Source of the DNA: an uncultured Tateyamaria sp.
Lineage (GTDB): Bacteria > Pseudomonadota > Alphaproteobacteria > Rhodobacterales > Rhodobacteraceae
Length of the DNA: 64,000 bases
Reading direction: 5' to 3'
Assembly: GCF_947503465.1 (NCBI RefSeq)
Contig: NZ_CANNDN010000002.1
Location: 434,001 to 498,000 of the forward strand
The notes beneath the pieces are model-generated. The model did no database searches. It saw nothing but the letters and a program-made list of their open reading frames with translations, and was not told the origin of the DNA. Positions 52,389-61,048 of this stretch are shown here, one piece after another (positions within the stretch are counted from its first letter, which is position 1; every line of letters begins with the position of its first letter). The position numbers were made by a program, and so were the translations under genes.

Positions 52389-54934
52389 TGCGGCGACCCC
52401 GCGACCAGATAGGCCAGCGCCGTCATCGCCGCCATGGTCGCCGTCGCCTTGCCGAACGATCCCAGCAGCAGATCGGGCAGTCCCTGACCGGGGCGCACCG
52501 CCCCCACCAGCTTGCGCAGCGCATTGAACAGCGACCAGTAAAGCGTCACGGACAGCAGCGCGCCCACGAATGCCCCAATCGCCCAACCGACGGCGGCAAA
52601 GGCCGTGCTGTAGGGATCGACCGGCAGCAGCGCCAAAAACAGGCACAGACCCAGGCCCAGCACCGTCAACGCCAGCAGCACATTCGCCACCAGCCCCAGC
52701 GCGCGCGGCCCCTGCAACAGCGCCGTGCGCCCGGCCATCCAGCTGAGCGCGAACATCACCACCGCAAGGCCGAAGGCCAGCAGGGCAAAGGTGCGCGCGG
52801 GGCGCTGCGTGGCCTCGGCAAAGTCGGGTTTGACGTTCCACAGGTAGAGGCCCGCGAACAGGAGCGACGCGTAGAGTGCGAACAGGATCAGGATCGTGCC
52901 CACCGTCCCCACATGCAGGTGGCTGGACCGGCTGACGGCATTCACCGGCAGGCGCAGGCCGTCGCGGATGCCGATGTCGCGGGTGACGCCGCTATCCGAC
53001 GGCTCCCACACCCAGCCGGTCAGGCCCGCGAGGGCCACCAGCGCACCGATGGCCGACAGCCAGTAAAGCGACGCGAGCGTGGCGGCGAAAAGGACGGCAA
53101 GGCCAAAGGCGGACACCAGCGGCATCCATGTCGGATGCGGCAGCCGCAGGATTTGAATGGGCGCGCCACTGACGGGATCGCAGCCCATCGTCTCGCGCCG
53201 GTGATCGGGATAGGCGCGCAATGCGCCGTCGATCTGCGCCGGGTCGCCCTGCGTCAGTTCGGGCTGGTCCCAGAGCGGTTCGCGCGACCGGATCTCGGGG
53301 ATGGCGCGAAAGTTGTAGCCGGGCGCGTTTGTCGGATAAAGCCATTCGAGCGTCGCCGCCCCCCACGGGTCACGCCCCGCCGCGCGCCCCGTGCGCTGGT
53401 GGCGGAAGAAATCCCAGATGAACACCGCAACCCCGGCGGCCAGGATGAAGGCGCCGATGGTGGACAGCATGTTCAGCCGGTCCCACCCGATCCCTTCGGG
53501 ATAGGTCGCGATGCGGCGCGGCATCCCGCGCAGCCCCGTCAGGTGCATCATGAAGAAGGCGAGGTTGAAGCCCGAGAACATCAGCCAGAACGCCCATTTG
53601 CCCAAGGTGTCGGACATCATGCGGCCCGTGAAATGCGGCACCCAATAGTAAAGCGCTGCGAACATCGGAAAGACAAAGCCGCCGATCAGCACGTAGTGCA
53701 GGTGCGCCACGACAAAGTAGCTGTCATGCGCCTGCAAGTTGAACGGCACCGCCGCCAGCATCACGCCGGTCAGCCCGCCCAGAACAAAGATGAACAGGAA
53801 GCCCAGAATAAACAGCATCGGCACCGTGAGGCGCGGCCGTGCCAGCGACAGCGTGGCGATGAAGCAGAATATCTGCACCCCCGTGGGCACCGCCACCATG
53901 GTCGAGGCGGCGGAAAACAGCGACAGCGACATGACCGGCAAACCGGTCGCGAACATGTGGTGCGCCCAGAGCCCAAAGCTGAGAAAGCCCATCGTGACGA
54001 CCGCCGCCACCGCAAAGCCATAGCCAAAAAGCGGCTTGCCCACGAACACGGGCAGCATCGTGGCGACCATCCCGGCGGCGGGCAGGAAGATGATGTAGAC
54101 CTCTGGATGGCCGAACAGCCAGAACAGGTGCTGCCAGAGCAGCGGGTCGCCCCCGAGGGCGATGTCGAAGAAGGGCAGGCCAAGCAGACGCTCGGCCTCC
54201 AGCAGGATGGAACCGATGATGAGGGGCGGAAAGCCGATGGCGATCATGAAGGCGGTGACCAGCAGGTACCACATCAGGATCGGCATCTTCGTCAGGCTCA
54301 TCCCCGGGGCGCGGGAACAGAGGATGGCGGCGATGATTTCCACGGCGGCGGTGACGGACGCAATCTCGGCCAGGGTGATGCCGATCAGCCAGAAATCGGC
54401 GCTTAACCCTTCGGTGTACTGGCTGGTGGACAGGGGCACATACATGAACCACCCGCCCGCCGGGGCCGCGTCGAAGATGAAGGACGACAGCACGATGATG
54501 CCGCCGAAGAGGTAGCAGTAATATCCGAACGACCCGAGGCGGGGGAACACCAGGTCGCGCGCGCCGATCATCAGCGGGATCAGGTAGACCGCGAACCCTT
54601 CCAGCATGGGGATCGCGAAAAGGAACATCATGATCGTGCCGTGCATGGTGAAGACCTGGTTGTAGGTCTCGCTGTCGAGAAAGGTGTTTTCGGGCACGAT
54701 CAGTTGCAGGCGGACCAGCAGGGCCAGCACGCCCGCGATCAGGAAAAAGATGAAGCCGGTGATCAGGAACCGCTTGCCCACGACGCGGTGGCTGACCGAT
54801 GACAGCACGCGCGCGCCTTGTGGCGTGGCCCAGATCTCCTCGAAATCCTTGTCCGGCTCGCCCTTGGGGGCCACATCATAGGCGTCGTTGCGCGGCGGCG
54901 GCACGGGGGTCGGATCAAACGGGGTGTCGGTCAT
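52385..54934 (-). CDS. cytochrome c oxidase subunit I fused to a subunit III-like domain
   Basis: Heme-copper oxidase of 849 residues. Residues about 50-540 are subunit I: heme a ligands H98 and H413, heme a3 ligand H411, CuB ligands H276, H325 and H326, and the cross-link Tyr280 in GHPEVY, whose Glu marks an A1-type D pathway. The K-pathway position reads TGVQIF where A-type enzymes have TGxK, so the lysine is Gln354. Residues about 600-849 form a helical domain with SHLHVGTVGTILI, like subunit III. Coupled to coxB and to the small membrane gene by 4-bp overlaps. Resembles the CoxMNOP-type alternative oxidases. Confidence 0.93.
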   Translation of the reverse strand: MTDTPFDPTPVPPPRNDAYDVAPKGEPDKDFEEIWATPQGARVLSSVSHRVVGKRFLITGFIFFLIAGVLALLVRLQLIVPENTFLDSETYNQVFTMHGTIMMFLFAIPMLEGFAVYLIPLMIGARDLVFPRLGSFGYYCYLFGGIIVLSSFIFDAAPAGGWFMYVPLSTSQYTEGLSADFWLIGITLAEIASVTAAVEIIAAILCSRAPGMSLTKMPILMWYLLVTAFMIAIGFPPLIIGSILLEAERLLGLPFFDIALGGDPLLWQHLFWLFGHPEVYIIFLPAAGMVATMLPVFVGKPLFGYGFAVAAVVTMGFLSFGLWAHHMFATGLPVMSLSLFSAASTMVAVPTGVQIFCFIATLSLARPRLTVPMLFILGFLFIFVLGGLTGVMLAAVPFNLQAHDSYFVVAHLHYVLIGGFVFPMFAALYYWVPHFTGRMMSDTLGKWAFWLMFSGFNLAFFMMHLTGLRGMPRRIATYPEGIGWDRLNMLSTIGAFILAAGVAVFIWDFFRHQRTGRAAGRDPWGAATLEWLYPTNAPGYNFRAIPEIRSREPLWDQPELTQGDPAQIDGALRAYPDHRRETMGCDPVSGAPIQILRLPHPTWMPLVSAFGLAVLFAATLASLYWLSAIGALVALAGLTGWVWEPSDSGVTRDIGIRDGLRLPVNAVSRSSHLHVGTVGTILILFALYASLLFAGLYLWNVKPDFAEATQRPARTFALLAFGLAVVMFALSWMAGRTALLQGPRALGLVANVLLALTVLGLGLCLFLALLPVDPYSTAFAAVGWAIGAFVGALLSVTLYWSLFNALRKLVGAVRPGQGLPDLLLGSFGKATATMAAMTALAYLVAGSPQ

Positions 54935-55881
54935 TTCAGGCTTGCCAGATAGGCGGAGACGGCGCGCAGTTCCGGCCCGCTGAGGTGGTTGTAGCTGGGC
55001 ATTTGCGCGCCCGGTTTCATGTCGCCCACATCGGCGATCCAGCCCGCGAGGTTGCCCTGGTTCATGCGCCACATGCCCGCGCCAAGCGCTGCGCGCCCGC
55101 CCACGCGCGTCAGGTCGGGGCCAAGACGCCCGCCCTCTGCCACGCCGCGAATTTCGTGGCAGGCGGGGCAGCCGTAGTCGATGAACACCTGTTTGCCGTC
55201 CAGCAGTTCCGGCTTGGCCGCGTCGCGCGCCTCGCCCTGCGTCTCGACCAGCCAGCGGTCGAAGTCGTCAGGTGCCAGCACGACCACTTCGAACGCCATG
55301 CGGGGGTGGCTGAGGCCGCAGAACTCGGCGCATTGACCGCGGTAGCGTCCGGGCGTGTCGGGGCGGATGGTCAGCGTGTTCACTCGGCCCGGAATCATGT
55401 CCATTTTCCCTGAGATGCTGGGCACCCAGAACGAGTGGATCACATCGGCCGACCGCAAGCGCAGCGTCACGGCACGGCCCGCAGGCAGCACCAGTTCGTT
55501 GGCGTCGCGCAGGGCGATGCCGCCGGGGTCATAGACGATATCCCACCAGAACTGATAGCCGGTGACGTCGATCACCAGCGCGCGGTCGTCGGCGCGGGTG
55601 CTGGCCACCAGGATCGCGGTCGACGCGGTCATCAGGACAAGGATGGCCGCGATGGGCAGCACGATGCCGCCCGACCAGACCCACCAGCGGCCCGCAGGCC
55701 GGTCGCGCCGCCAGGCCAGCCAGACGATGCCCATGACCCCGACAAAGACCATGCCGAAACCGATGGTCATCGCCAGTGTCAAATCCAGCGTCAGGTCCGC
55801 GCCAAGGCCCACGGGGTTCAGCGCGGATTGCGAGCCGTACATGTCCAGCGTTGATGGCGTGTGGTCCTGTGGCTCCATCAT
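54931..55881 (-). CDS. coxB: cytochrome c oxidase subunit II with fused cytochrome c (caa3 type)
   Basis: Subunit II of 316 residues: two membrane helices (about 38-57 and 71-92), a cupredoxin domain with CuA ligands H149, C184, E186, C188, H192 and M195 (CAEFCGLSHPRM), and a C-terminal cytochrome c domain with CPACH (238-242) and a distal Met in KPGAQMPSYN. The fused heme allows direct electron entry. The N-terminus lacks an obvious cleavable signal. It overlaps the cytochrome c gene upstream and the subunit I gene downstream by 4 bp each. Start MM; either Met is possible. Confidence 0.94.
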   Translation of the reverse strand: MMEPQDHTPSTLDMYGSQSALNPVGLGADLTLDLTLAMTIGFGMVFVGVMGIVWLAWRRDRPAGRWWVWSGGIVLPIAAILVLMTASTAILVASTRADDRALVIDVTGYQFWWDIVYDPGGIALRDANELVLPAGRAVTLRLRSADVIHSFWVPSISGKMDMIPGRVNTLTIRPDTPGRYRGQCAEFCGLSHPRMAFEVVVLAPDDFDRWLVETQGEARDAAKPELLDGKQVFIDYGCPACHEIRGVAEGGRLGPDLTRVGGRAALGAGMWRMNQGNLAGWIADVGDMKPGAQMPSYNHLSGPELRAVSAYLASLK

Positions 55882-56375
55882 CCGCCCCTGAGTGTGTAGA
55901 GATAGGCCGCCATGTCGCGCGCCTCCGCCTCGGTCACGCCAAGGTCGGGCATCGCGGTTTGCGGCGCGTGCACGGTGGGGTTCATCAGCCAGCGCACCAG
56001 CGATCCGGGGTCATTGGGCAGCACCCCCGCGACATAGGACCGGTGGCGCAGACCGGCCAGCGACGGGCCAACCGTACCGCGCGCACCCGACACGCCGGGG
56101 ATCACGTGGCAGGACCCGCAGCCATGGGCGATCATCAGGTCAGGCCCGCGCGACGCATCGGCGCCGTGCAGCGCAAGGCTTGCCGCGTCCCAGTCCGGTT
56201 GGCGGTCTGCGGGACCGCTGCGGTACCAGTCCCCGACATGGCGCAAGGCATCGCCCGCCGCCACCCATGTGCGGTGGCCGATGCCGTCACCGGGACGGAC
56301 CGCAGCCCACGCCATCGCGGCACAGGACAAGGCCACCAGCACGGTCGCCACCACATATGTGCGCCTGCGCGACAT
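55878..56375 (-). CDS. monoheme cytochrome c of the oxidase operon
   Basis: Protein of 165 residues with an uncleaved or cleavable N-terminal helix (TYVVATVLVALSCAAMAWA). One CGSCH motif, with the distal Met in QTAMPDLGV. The stretch PNDPGSLVRWLMNPT is like cytochromes that dock to oxidases. It lies between the diheme cytochrome and subunit II genes and is coupled to coxB by 4 bp, so it probably hands electrons to the CuA or fused heme centre. Confidence 0.9.
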   Translation of the reverse strand: MSRRRTYVVATVLVALSCAAMAWAAVRPGDGIGHRTWVAAGDALRHVGDWYRSGPADRQPDWDAASLALHGADASRGPDLMIAHGCGSCHVIPGVSGARGTVGPSLAGLRHRSYVAGVLPNDPGSLVRWLMNPTVHAPQTAMPDLGVTEAEARDMAAYLYTLRGG

Positions 56376-56381
56376 GCGCGG

Positions 56382-57203
56382 TCAGTCGGCAATCGCGGGC
56401 GTGTCGACAGGCTGTGGCGCGGTGTCGGCCACATGGTCGGTCGGACGCACGCGGGCGTAGTATTCGGACACGGCGCGCATGTCCTCGTCCGTCATCTTGG
56501 AGGCGATGGAGGACATGACGTTCATGGCGTCATTGTCGCGCACGCCCTCGCGCCAGAGCTGAAGCTGGTAGGTCATGTAATTGGCGTATTGACCGGCAAG
56601 ATACGGCACCGAAGGGGGATTGCCCGTGCCCGAGGGGCCGTGGCAGTTCACGCAGGCCGGAATGCCCTTTTCCGCCGACCCGGCAGCGCCCAGCTGGCCG
56701 CCCCATTGCAACAGGGCCACGTCCACATTGCCCGCAGGTTCGTGATAGGGCGCGTCGATGGCCGCGTAATAGGCGCTGACGGCTTCCATTTCACGCTCGG
56801 TCAGGCGTTGGGCGATGCCGGACATCACCTGATTGGGGCGCGCGCCCGAGGCGTAGTCGATCAGCTGCTTGTAGGTGTACCAGCCCGCCTGCCCGGCCAG
56901 CCGCGGAAACGCACCCGACCCGTCGCCCATCCCCTCGGCCCCGTGGCAGGTGATGCAGGCCATGCCCGATCCGCCACGTTCCGCACCGCCCACGGCGACA
57001 AGGCGGCCCAGTTCGAGCAGGTCGTCATCGACCGTTTCGTTGACCGTCGCGTTGAACAGCACCCGCTCATCCTGAAGGTTCGCCTCAAGCGCGCGGATGC
57101 CCGGTTGCTCTTCGCGGTTCTGGGCGATGGCGACAAGGGGGGCGACAATCACGATCGACAGTGTCGCTGCGATACTGCCGGCGATGTGGTTCTTGCGGGT
57201 CAT
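56382..57203 (-). CDS. diheme cytochrome c (c4-like)
   Basis: Periplasmic protein of 273 residues with a signal peptide ending near AIAQ. Two similar cytochrome domains carry CITCH and CVNCH, each followed by PRLAGQ/PYLAGQ and YQL-type sequences, the cytochrome c4 pattern. It follows the GMC dehydrogenase gene by 11 bp and precedes the monoheme cytochrome by 6 bp. It is the expected electron acceptor of the dehydrogenase. Confidence 0.92.
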   Translation of the reverse strand: MTRKNHIAGSIAATLSIVIVAPLVAIAQNREEQPGIRALEANLQDERVLFNATVNETVDDDLLELGRLVAVGGAERGGSGMACITCHGAEGMGDGSGAFPRLAGQAGWYTYKQLIDYASGARPNQVMSGIAQRLTEREMEAVSAYYAAIDAPYHEPAGNVDVALLQWGGQLGAAGSAEKGIPACVNCHGPSGTGNPPSVPYLAGQYANYMTYQLQLWREGVRDNDAMNVMSSIASKMTDEDMRAVSEYYARVRPTDHVADTAPQPVDTPAIAD

Positions 57204-57214
57204 AGGATCCTCCT

Positions 57215-58999
57215 TCAGGCGTCCATCAGCGGGCGGGGGTTGGGCAGGTAGTCGGTCTTCATGTGCTCAAGCGTCCAATAGGCCAGCCCCATCAGCGGCC
57301 CCGTGGGGTTGTAGCCAAGGTTCTGCGGGAACAGGCACGCGCCGAAGACGAAGACGTTGTGATGGTCCCACATCTGGCCATAGCGGTTCACGGCGCTGGT
57401 GGTCGGATCGGTGCCGATGACCGCGCCACCCACGTTGTGCGTCGTCTGGTAGGGCACGATGGAATAATCCTTGCCCTCTGCCGCCAGGTTGACCGACGAC
57501 ACCGAGGTGACGTTGTCCATCTCCTGCGCGATCTCGACGGCGCGGTTCATCACGTAATCGCTCATCTTCCGGTCGTTGTCGGGGAAGTTGAACGTCATCC
57601 GCAGCAGCGGCCTGCCATACGCGTCCGTCCATGTCGGATCGAGGTCGAGGTAGTTCTCGTGCGTGGACACGGACGAGCCGTGAATGACCAGATCGCCGTG
57701 GTGGTTGTAGTTGTCGCGCACCGCGCGTTTCCAGTCCCCGCCCCAGGCGGGCGTCCCTTCGGGTGTGGGCTGGTAGCTGATGGGGCGACCGTTGTACTGC
57801 TTGCACGCGATGTAACCGCCGCCCAGAAACCCCAGCTCGGCGTGGTCGAAATTGTCACCGTTGAAATCGTCAACCACCACGCCGAGCGCACCAGCCCCCA
57901 TGAAGGGGTTGGTAACCACATCCTTGTCGAAAAACGCATCCACCGCCGCAATGGTCTGGTAGGCATAGTTTCGGCCCACGACACCGGTACGCGTTTCGGG
58001 ATCGTAAGGTTTGCCAAGCTCGGACACGAGCATCAGGTGCACGTTCCACAGAGCATAGGCATTCAGGCAAACGGTGTCGGCGGGCTGGAACACCTCCACC
58101 CCGTCCTCATCCAGATAGGTGACGCCGGTGGCGGTCTGACCGTCCTCCGACTTTTCGACCCGCAGGACCTGTGCCTCGAACCGGATCTCGAAATTCTCGT
58201 GATCCTTGATGCGGTCATAGACGCAGATGATCGGGTCGGCCTTGGCGAAATATCCGCAGCCGAAGCGTTCGCAGAAGCCGCAATAGGTGCAGGGGTGCAG
58301 CTGCGCGCCATAGGGGTTTTCATAGGCCTGCGTGACGTTGGCCGAGGGCATGGGAAACGGGTTATACCCCAGCTTTTCGGCGGCCTTGCCGAACAGCGTG
58401 TTGGAAATGGGCTGCTTCATGGCGGGGTTCGGATAGTCGGCGCTGCGCCGTCCTTCGAACACGTTGCCGCCTGCCTGCGTCTCGCCGTTCAGGTTGCCCG
58501 CGTAACCGGCCGCCCCGCAGATCCGTTCAAAGAAATCCAGATGCGGTTCCAGTTCATCATAGGTCACGCCCCAGTCCTGAATGGTCAGGTCGTCCGGGAT
58601 GAACTGGCTGCCATAGCGGTCCTCGTAATGGGTCCGCATCTCAAGGTCCGACGGCAGGGGCCGCCAGATCTGGCCGTTCCAGTGGATGCCCGCACCGCCC
58701 AGCCCCGTGCCGGGCAGGAACGATCCCAGTCGCCGCATCGGCAGCGCCTGCTGGTCGCGGTTGTTGCGGAAGGTCAGCGTTTCCTTTTTGACGTCCTGCA
58801 TGTGGCCGTAGCGCAGGGCGTATTTCAACTCGTCATGTTCCTCGGGCCCGGCAAAAGACGTCGCCGTATGGCGGGTCTGTCCGCGTTCCAGCACGACACA
58901 GCGCTGCCCGGCATGGGCCAGTTCATAGGCCGCCGTCAGGCCGGTCCAGCCGCCGCCGACGATAACGACATCCGTCTTGGGAAGGGTGCGTGTGGCCAT
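57215..58999 (-). CDS. GMC oxidoreductase, gluconate 2-dehydrogenase-like flavoprotein subunit
   Basis: Flavoprotein of 594 residues. FAD fold DVVIVGGGWTGLTAAYELAHAG; LPGTGLGGAGIHWNGQ near residue 96; a cysteine cluster C237-x2-C240-x2-C243-x4-C248 (CTYCGFCERFGC); and C-terminal THNVGGAVIG and NPTGPLMGLAYW. The family oxidises sugars, sugar acids or polyols in the periplasm. No signal peptide, so it should be exported with the Tat-signal small subunit encoded just upstream. Starts the electron path that continues through the cytochromes and oxidase in the same operon. The substrate is not fixed by sequence. Confidence 0.92.
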   Translation of the reverse strand: MATRTLPKTDVVIVGGGWTGLTAAYELAHAGQRCVVLERGQTRHTATSFAGPEEHDELKYALRYGHMQDVKKETLTFRNNRDQQALPMRRLGSFLPGTGLGGAGIHWNGQIWRPLPSDLEMRTHYEDRYGSQFIPDDLTIQDWGVTYDELEPHLDFFERICGAAGYAGNLNGETQAGGNVFEGRRSADYPNPAMKQPISNTLFGKAAEKLGYNPFPMPSANVTQAYENPYGAQLHPCTYCGFCERFGCGYFAKADPIICVYDRIKDHENFEIRFEAQVLRVEKSEDGQTATGVTYLDEDGVEVFQPADTVCLNAYALWNVHLMLVSELGKPYDPETRTGVVGRNYAYQTIAAVDAFFDKDVVTNPFMGAGALGVVVDDFNGDNFDHAELGFLGGGYIACKQYNGRPISYQPTPEGTPAWGGDWKRAVRDNYNHHGDLVIHGSSVSTHENYLDLDPTWTDAYGRPLLRMTFNFPDNDRKMSDYVMNRAVEIAQEMDNVTSVSSVNLAAEGKDYSIVPYQTTHNVGGAVIGTDPTTSAVNRYGQMWDHHNVFVFGACLFPQNLGYNPTGPLMGLAYWTLEHMKTDYLPNPRPLMDA

Positions 59000-59002
59000 G
59001 GC

Positions 59003-59689
59003 TCAACCCTCCTGCACGATGGGACGGGGGGCGCGGTGGCGCAACTGGCCGTGCGCGATCCCCATGGGGGGCTGCCTGGTGGGGGCGTTGTCGCCCACCC
59101 GTTCGGTGAAATAGGCGTGCGCGCCGGGAAAGCCGACCATGCGCCAGCCCGCGTAATCGTGGTTGCCGAGGTAGATGGGATCGGCGAAATACCCTTCCTT
59201 CGTGAGGCTGAGCAACTCGCCAAAGAAGCTTTGCGCCGGTGCGTCCCCGATCGGATCTTCGCGCTTGGAAAACTCTTCGACCCAGGTCAGCCTGTCGGCA
59301 TCCGGCAGCGTGGCAAGGTCGGTCTCCTCGCGCGCCGCCGCGATCCCGTTGCGGATCAGTTCGGCGGGGGTCATGGGCAGTTGCCAACCCTGTTCGGGCG
59401 TGCCTTCGGGAAACGGCCCTGCAAGGTAAAGCCCCTGCCCCTGCCCGTAGCCGGTGGCCAGTTGCATGTCGATGTAGTCCACGACACCCGCCTGGCTGGC
59501 GCTGGGATGGTCGTCCTCGGGAATGAAGATGTCGGCCACGGCGGCCAGCCACCGCGCCTCGTCATCTGTCAGGAAGGCCCACGGTTCGGCGTCCATCTGG
59601 GCAAAGGCGTGCCGGACTGGCATGCCTGCAGCAAGGGCCGCGCCGCTCATGGACAGCAGGACGGCGCGTCGGGAAAAGCGGGGCGGCAT
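59003..59689 (-). CDS. gluconate 2-dehydrogenase subunit 3 family protein (Tat-exported)
   Basis: Protein of 228 residues with a twin-arginine signal (FSRRAVLLSMSGAALAAGM), followed by a helical domain with LTDDEARWLAAVADIFIPEDDHPSASQAGVVDYID, the core of the subunit 3 family. It carries the GMC subunit through Tat and stabilises it. First gene of the eight-gene leftward operon; the 157-bp gap to the divergent exchanger gene must hold the promoter, but I could not define it. Confidence 0.93.
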   Translation of the reverse strand: MPPRFSRRAVLLSMSGAALAAGMPVRHAFAQMDAEPWAFLTDDEARWLAAVADIFIPEDDHPSASQAGVVDYIDMQLATGYGQGQGLYLAGPFPEGTPEQGWQLPMTPAELIRNGIAAAREETDLATLPDADRLTWVEEFSKREDPIGDAPAQSFFGELLSLTKEGYFADPIYLGNHDYAGWRMVGFPGAHAYFTERVGDNAPTRQPPMGIAHGQLRHRAPRPIVQEG

Positions 59690-59846
59690 GGATATGTCTC
59701 CGGGTCAGTGAACAACAGACCAACGTCGCGCAACCGTGGCGGGTTCCATTGAAAATGGCCGGTGATGGCCCGGGATTATTTCAGGTCCGCACGCAAAGGT
59801 GCAAAGCGCGATTGAACAAAGAGGCGCCGGTTTGCGTTCTGTGGAT

Positions 59847-60878
59847 ATGCTGACTTCGTTTTCCCTGTGGGCCCTGTTTGGTGTCGGTGCGGTCGCCGCA
59901 ACCGTGATCCTGTTTGCGGGCATGCGCATGACGGACCTTGCCGATCGGATCGCGGACCGCACCGGATTGGGCGAGGCGGTCGTGGGTGGCGTCCTTCTGG
60001 GGGCGGCCACGTCGTTTTCGGGGACAATCGTATCGCTGACGGCGGCGCTGGACGGGCGCGCGTCGCTTGCCTTTTCCAACGGGATCGGCGGCATTGCGGC
60101 GCAGACGGCGTTTCTGGCCGTGGCGGATATACTGTACCGGCGCGCCAACCTTGAACATGCGGCTGCGGAACTGGCCAATGTCTTTCAATGCGGCGTGCTG
60201 CTGTTGCTGCTGAGCGTGCCGCTGGCCGCCTATGCCACGCCAGAGGTGGCCATATGGGGCGTGCACCCTGCGTCCCTGTTGCTGGTACTGCTTTACGGTC
60301 TTGGCGTCGTCGCCACGTCGCGGTTGCGCGCGGAACCGATGTGGCGCCCGGTCGAAACCGAAGACACCCGCGCCGATACGCCGGATGACGGCGATGAACC
60401 GGGCCAGCGCGCGACCGGGCTGCTGGTGCAGTTCGGGGTCCTGATGCTGTTTCTGGGTGCCGCCGGGTGGGCGATCGGGCAGGTCGGGGGTGAAATGACG
60501 GACCGGCTGAACCTGTCGGCATCGCTGGTCGGGGCCTTGATGACGGCCGTGGCGACATCACTGCCTGAACTGGTCACCACAATCGCCGCCGTCCGGCGGG
60601 GCGCACTGCAACTGGCCGTGGGCGGGATCATCGGCGGCAACACCTTTGACACCCTGTTCCTGACGATATCGGACGTGGGATATCGGGACGGCTCGATCTA
60701 CCACGCGATCCAGACAAGCGACCTGTTCTGGCTGACCGTGGGGATGATGATGACGGCGGTCCTGCTGCTTGGCCTGCTTTACCGAGAACGGCAGGGACCC
60801 GGCGGGATCGGGCGCGAGAGCCTTGCCATTCTGGGCCTCTATGCCGGGGCCATCGCCGTGCAGGCCATCGCGCTGTAA
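59847..60878 (+). CDS. sodium/calcium exchanger (CaCA) family membrane protein with altered first alpha repeat
   Basis: Polytopic protein of 343 residues with about ten helices in two homologous halves and an acidic cytoplasmic linker (ETEDTRADTPDDGDEP). The second alpha repeat is canonical (AVATSLPELVTT, then GGNTFD). The first reads GAATSFSGTIVS and GGIAAQTAF, lacking the Glu and the Asn/Asp that bind cations. Ion selectivity or stoichiometry should therefore differ from standard exchangers. I start at ATG 59847; a GTG at 59799 would add 16 residues. Divergent from the dehydrogenase-oxidase operon. Confidence 0.88.
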   Translation: MLTSFSLWALFGVGAVAATVILFAGMRMTDLADRIADRTGLGEAVVGGVLLGAATSFSGTIVSLTAALDGRASLAFSNGIGGIAAQTAFLAVADILYRRANLEHAAAELANVFQCGVLLLLLSVPLAAYATPEVAIWGVHPASLLLVLLYGLGVVATSRLRAEPMWRPVETEDTRADTPDDGDEPGQRATGLLVQFGVLMLFLGAAGWAIGQVGGEMTDRLNLSASLVGALMTAVATSLPELVTTIAAVRRGALQLAVGGIIGGNTFDTLFLTISDVGYRDGSIYHAIQTSDLFWLTVGMMMTAVLLLGLLYRERQGPGGIGRESLAILGLYAGAIAVQAIAL

Positions 60879-61048
60879 AGGCGCGCGGCGCATCCGGCTG
60901 CCGGGAAAAACCATCGTCAAATCAACGCAATCGCGCAGCATTCGGCATCAAAATGCACATCCTGCGCAACCGAAGCACGTTGAACCGCGTTGACCGTTAG
61001 GATGCGCAGCCATGGTCGCTGCGTCCGATCCATTCAAGGAGGTTCGCC

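Noticed and set aside
52388-54406. Plus-strand open frame of about 670 codons opposite the oxidase subunit I gene
   Set aside because: The product is a run of Arg, Gln, His and Gly with no domain, and the opposite strand encodes an unmistakable heme-copper oxidase.
57263-59752. Plus-strand open frame of over 800 codons opposite the GMC dehydrogenase operon
   Set aside because: It spans two real genes and their boundary on the minus strand and has no recognisable motifs, so it is a shadow frame.
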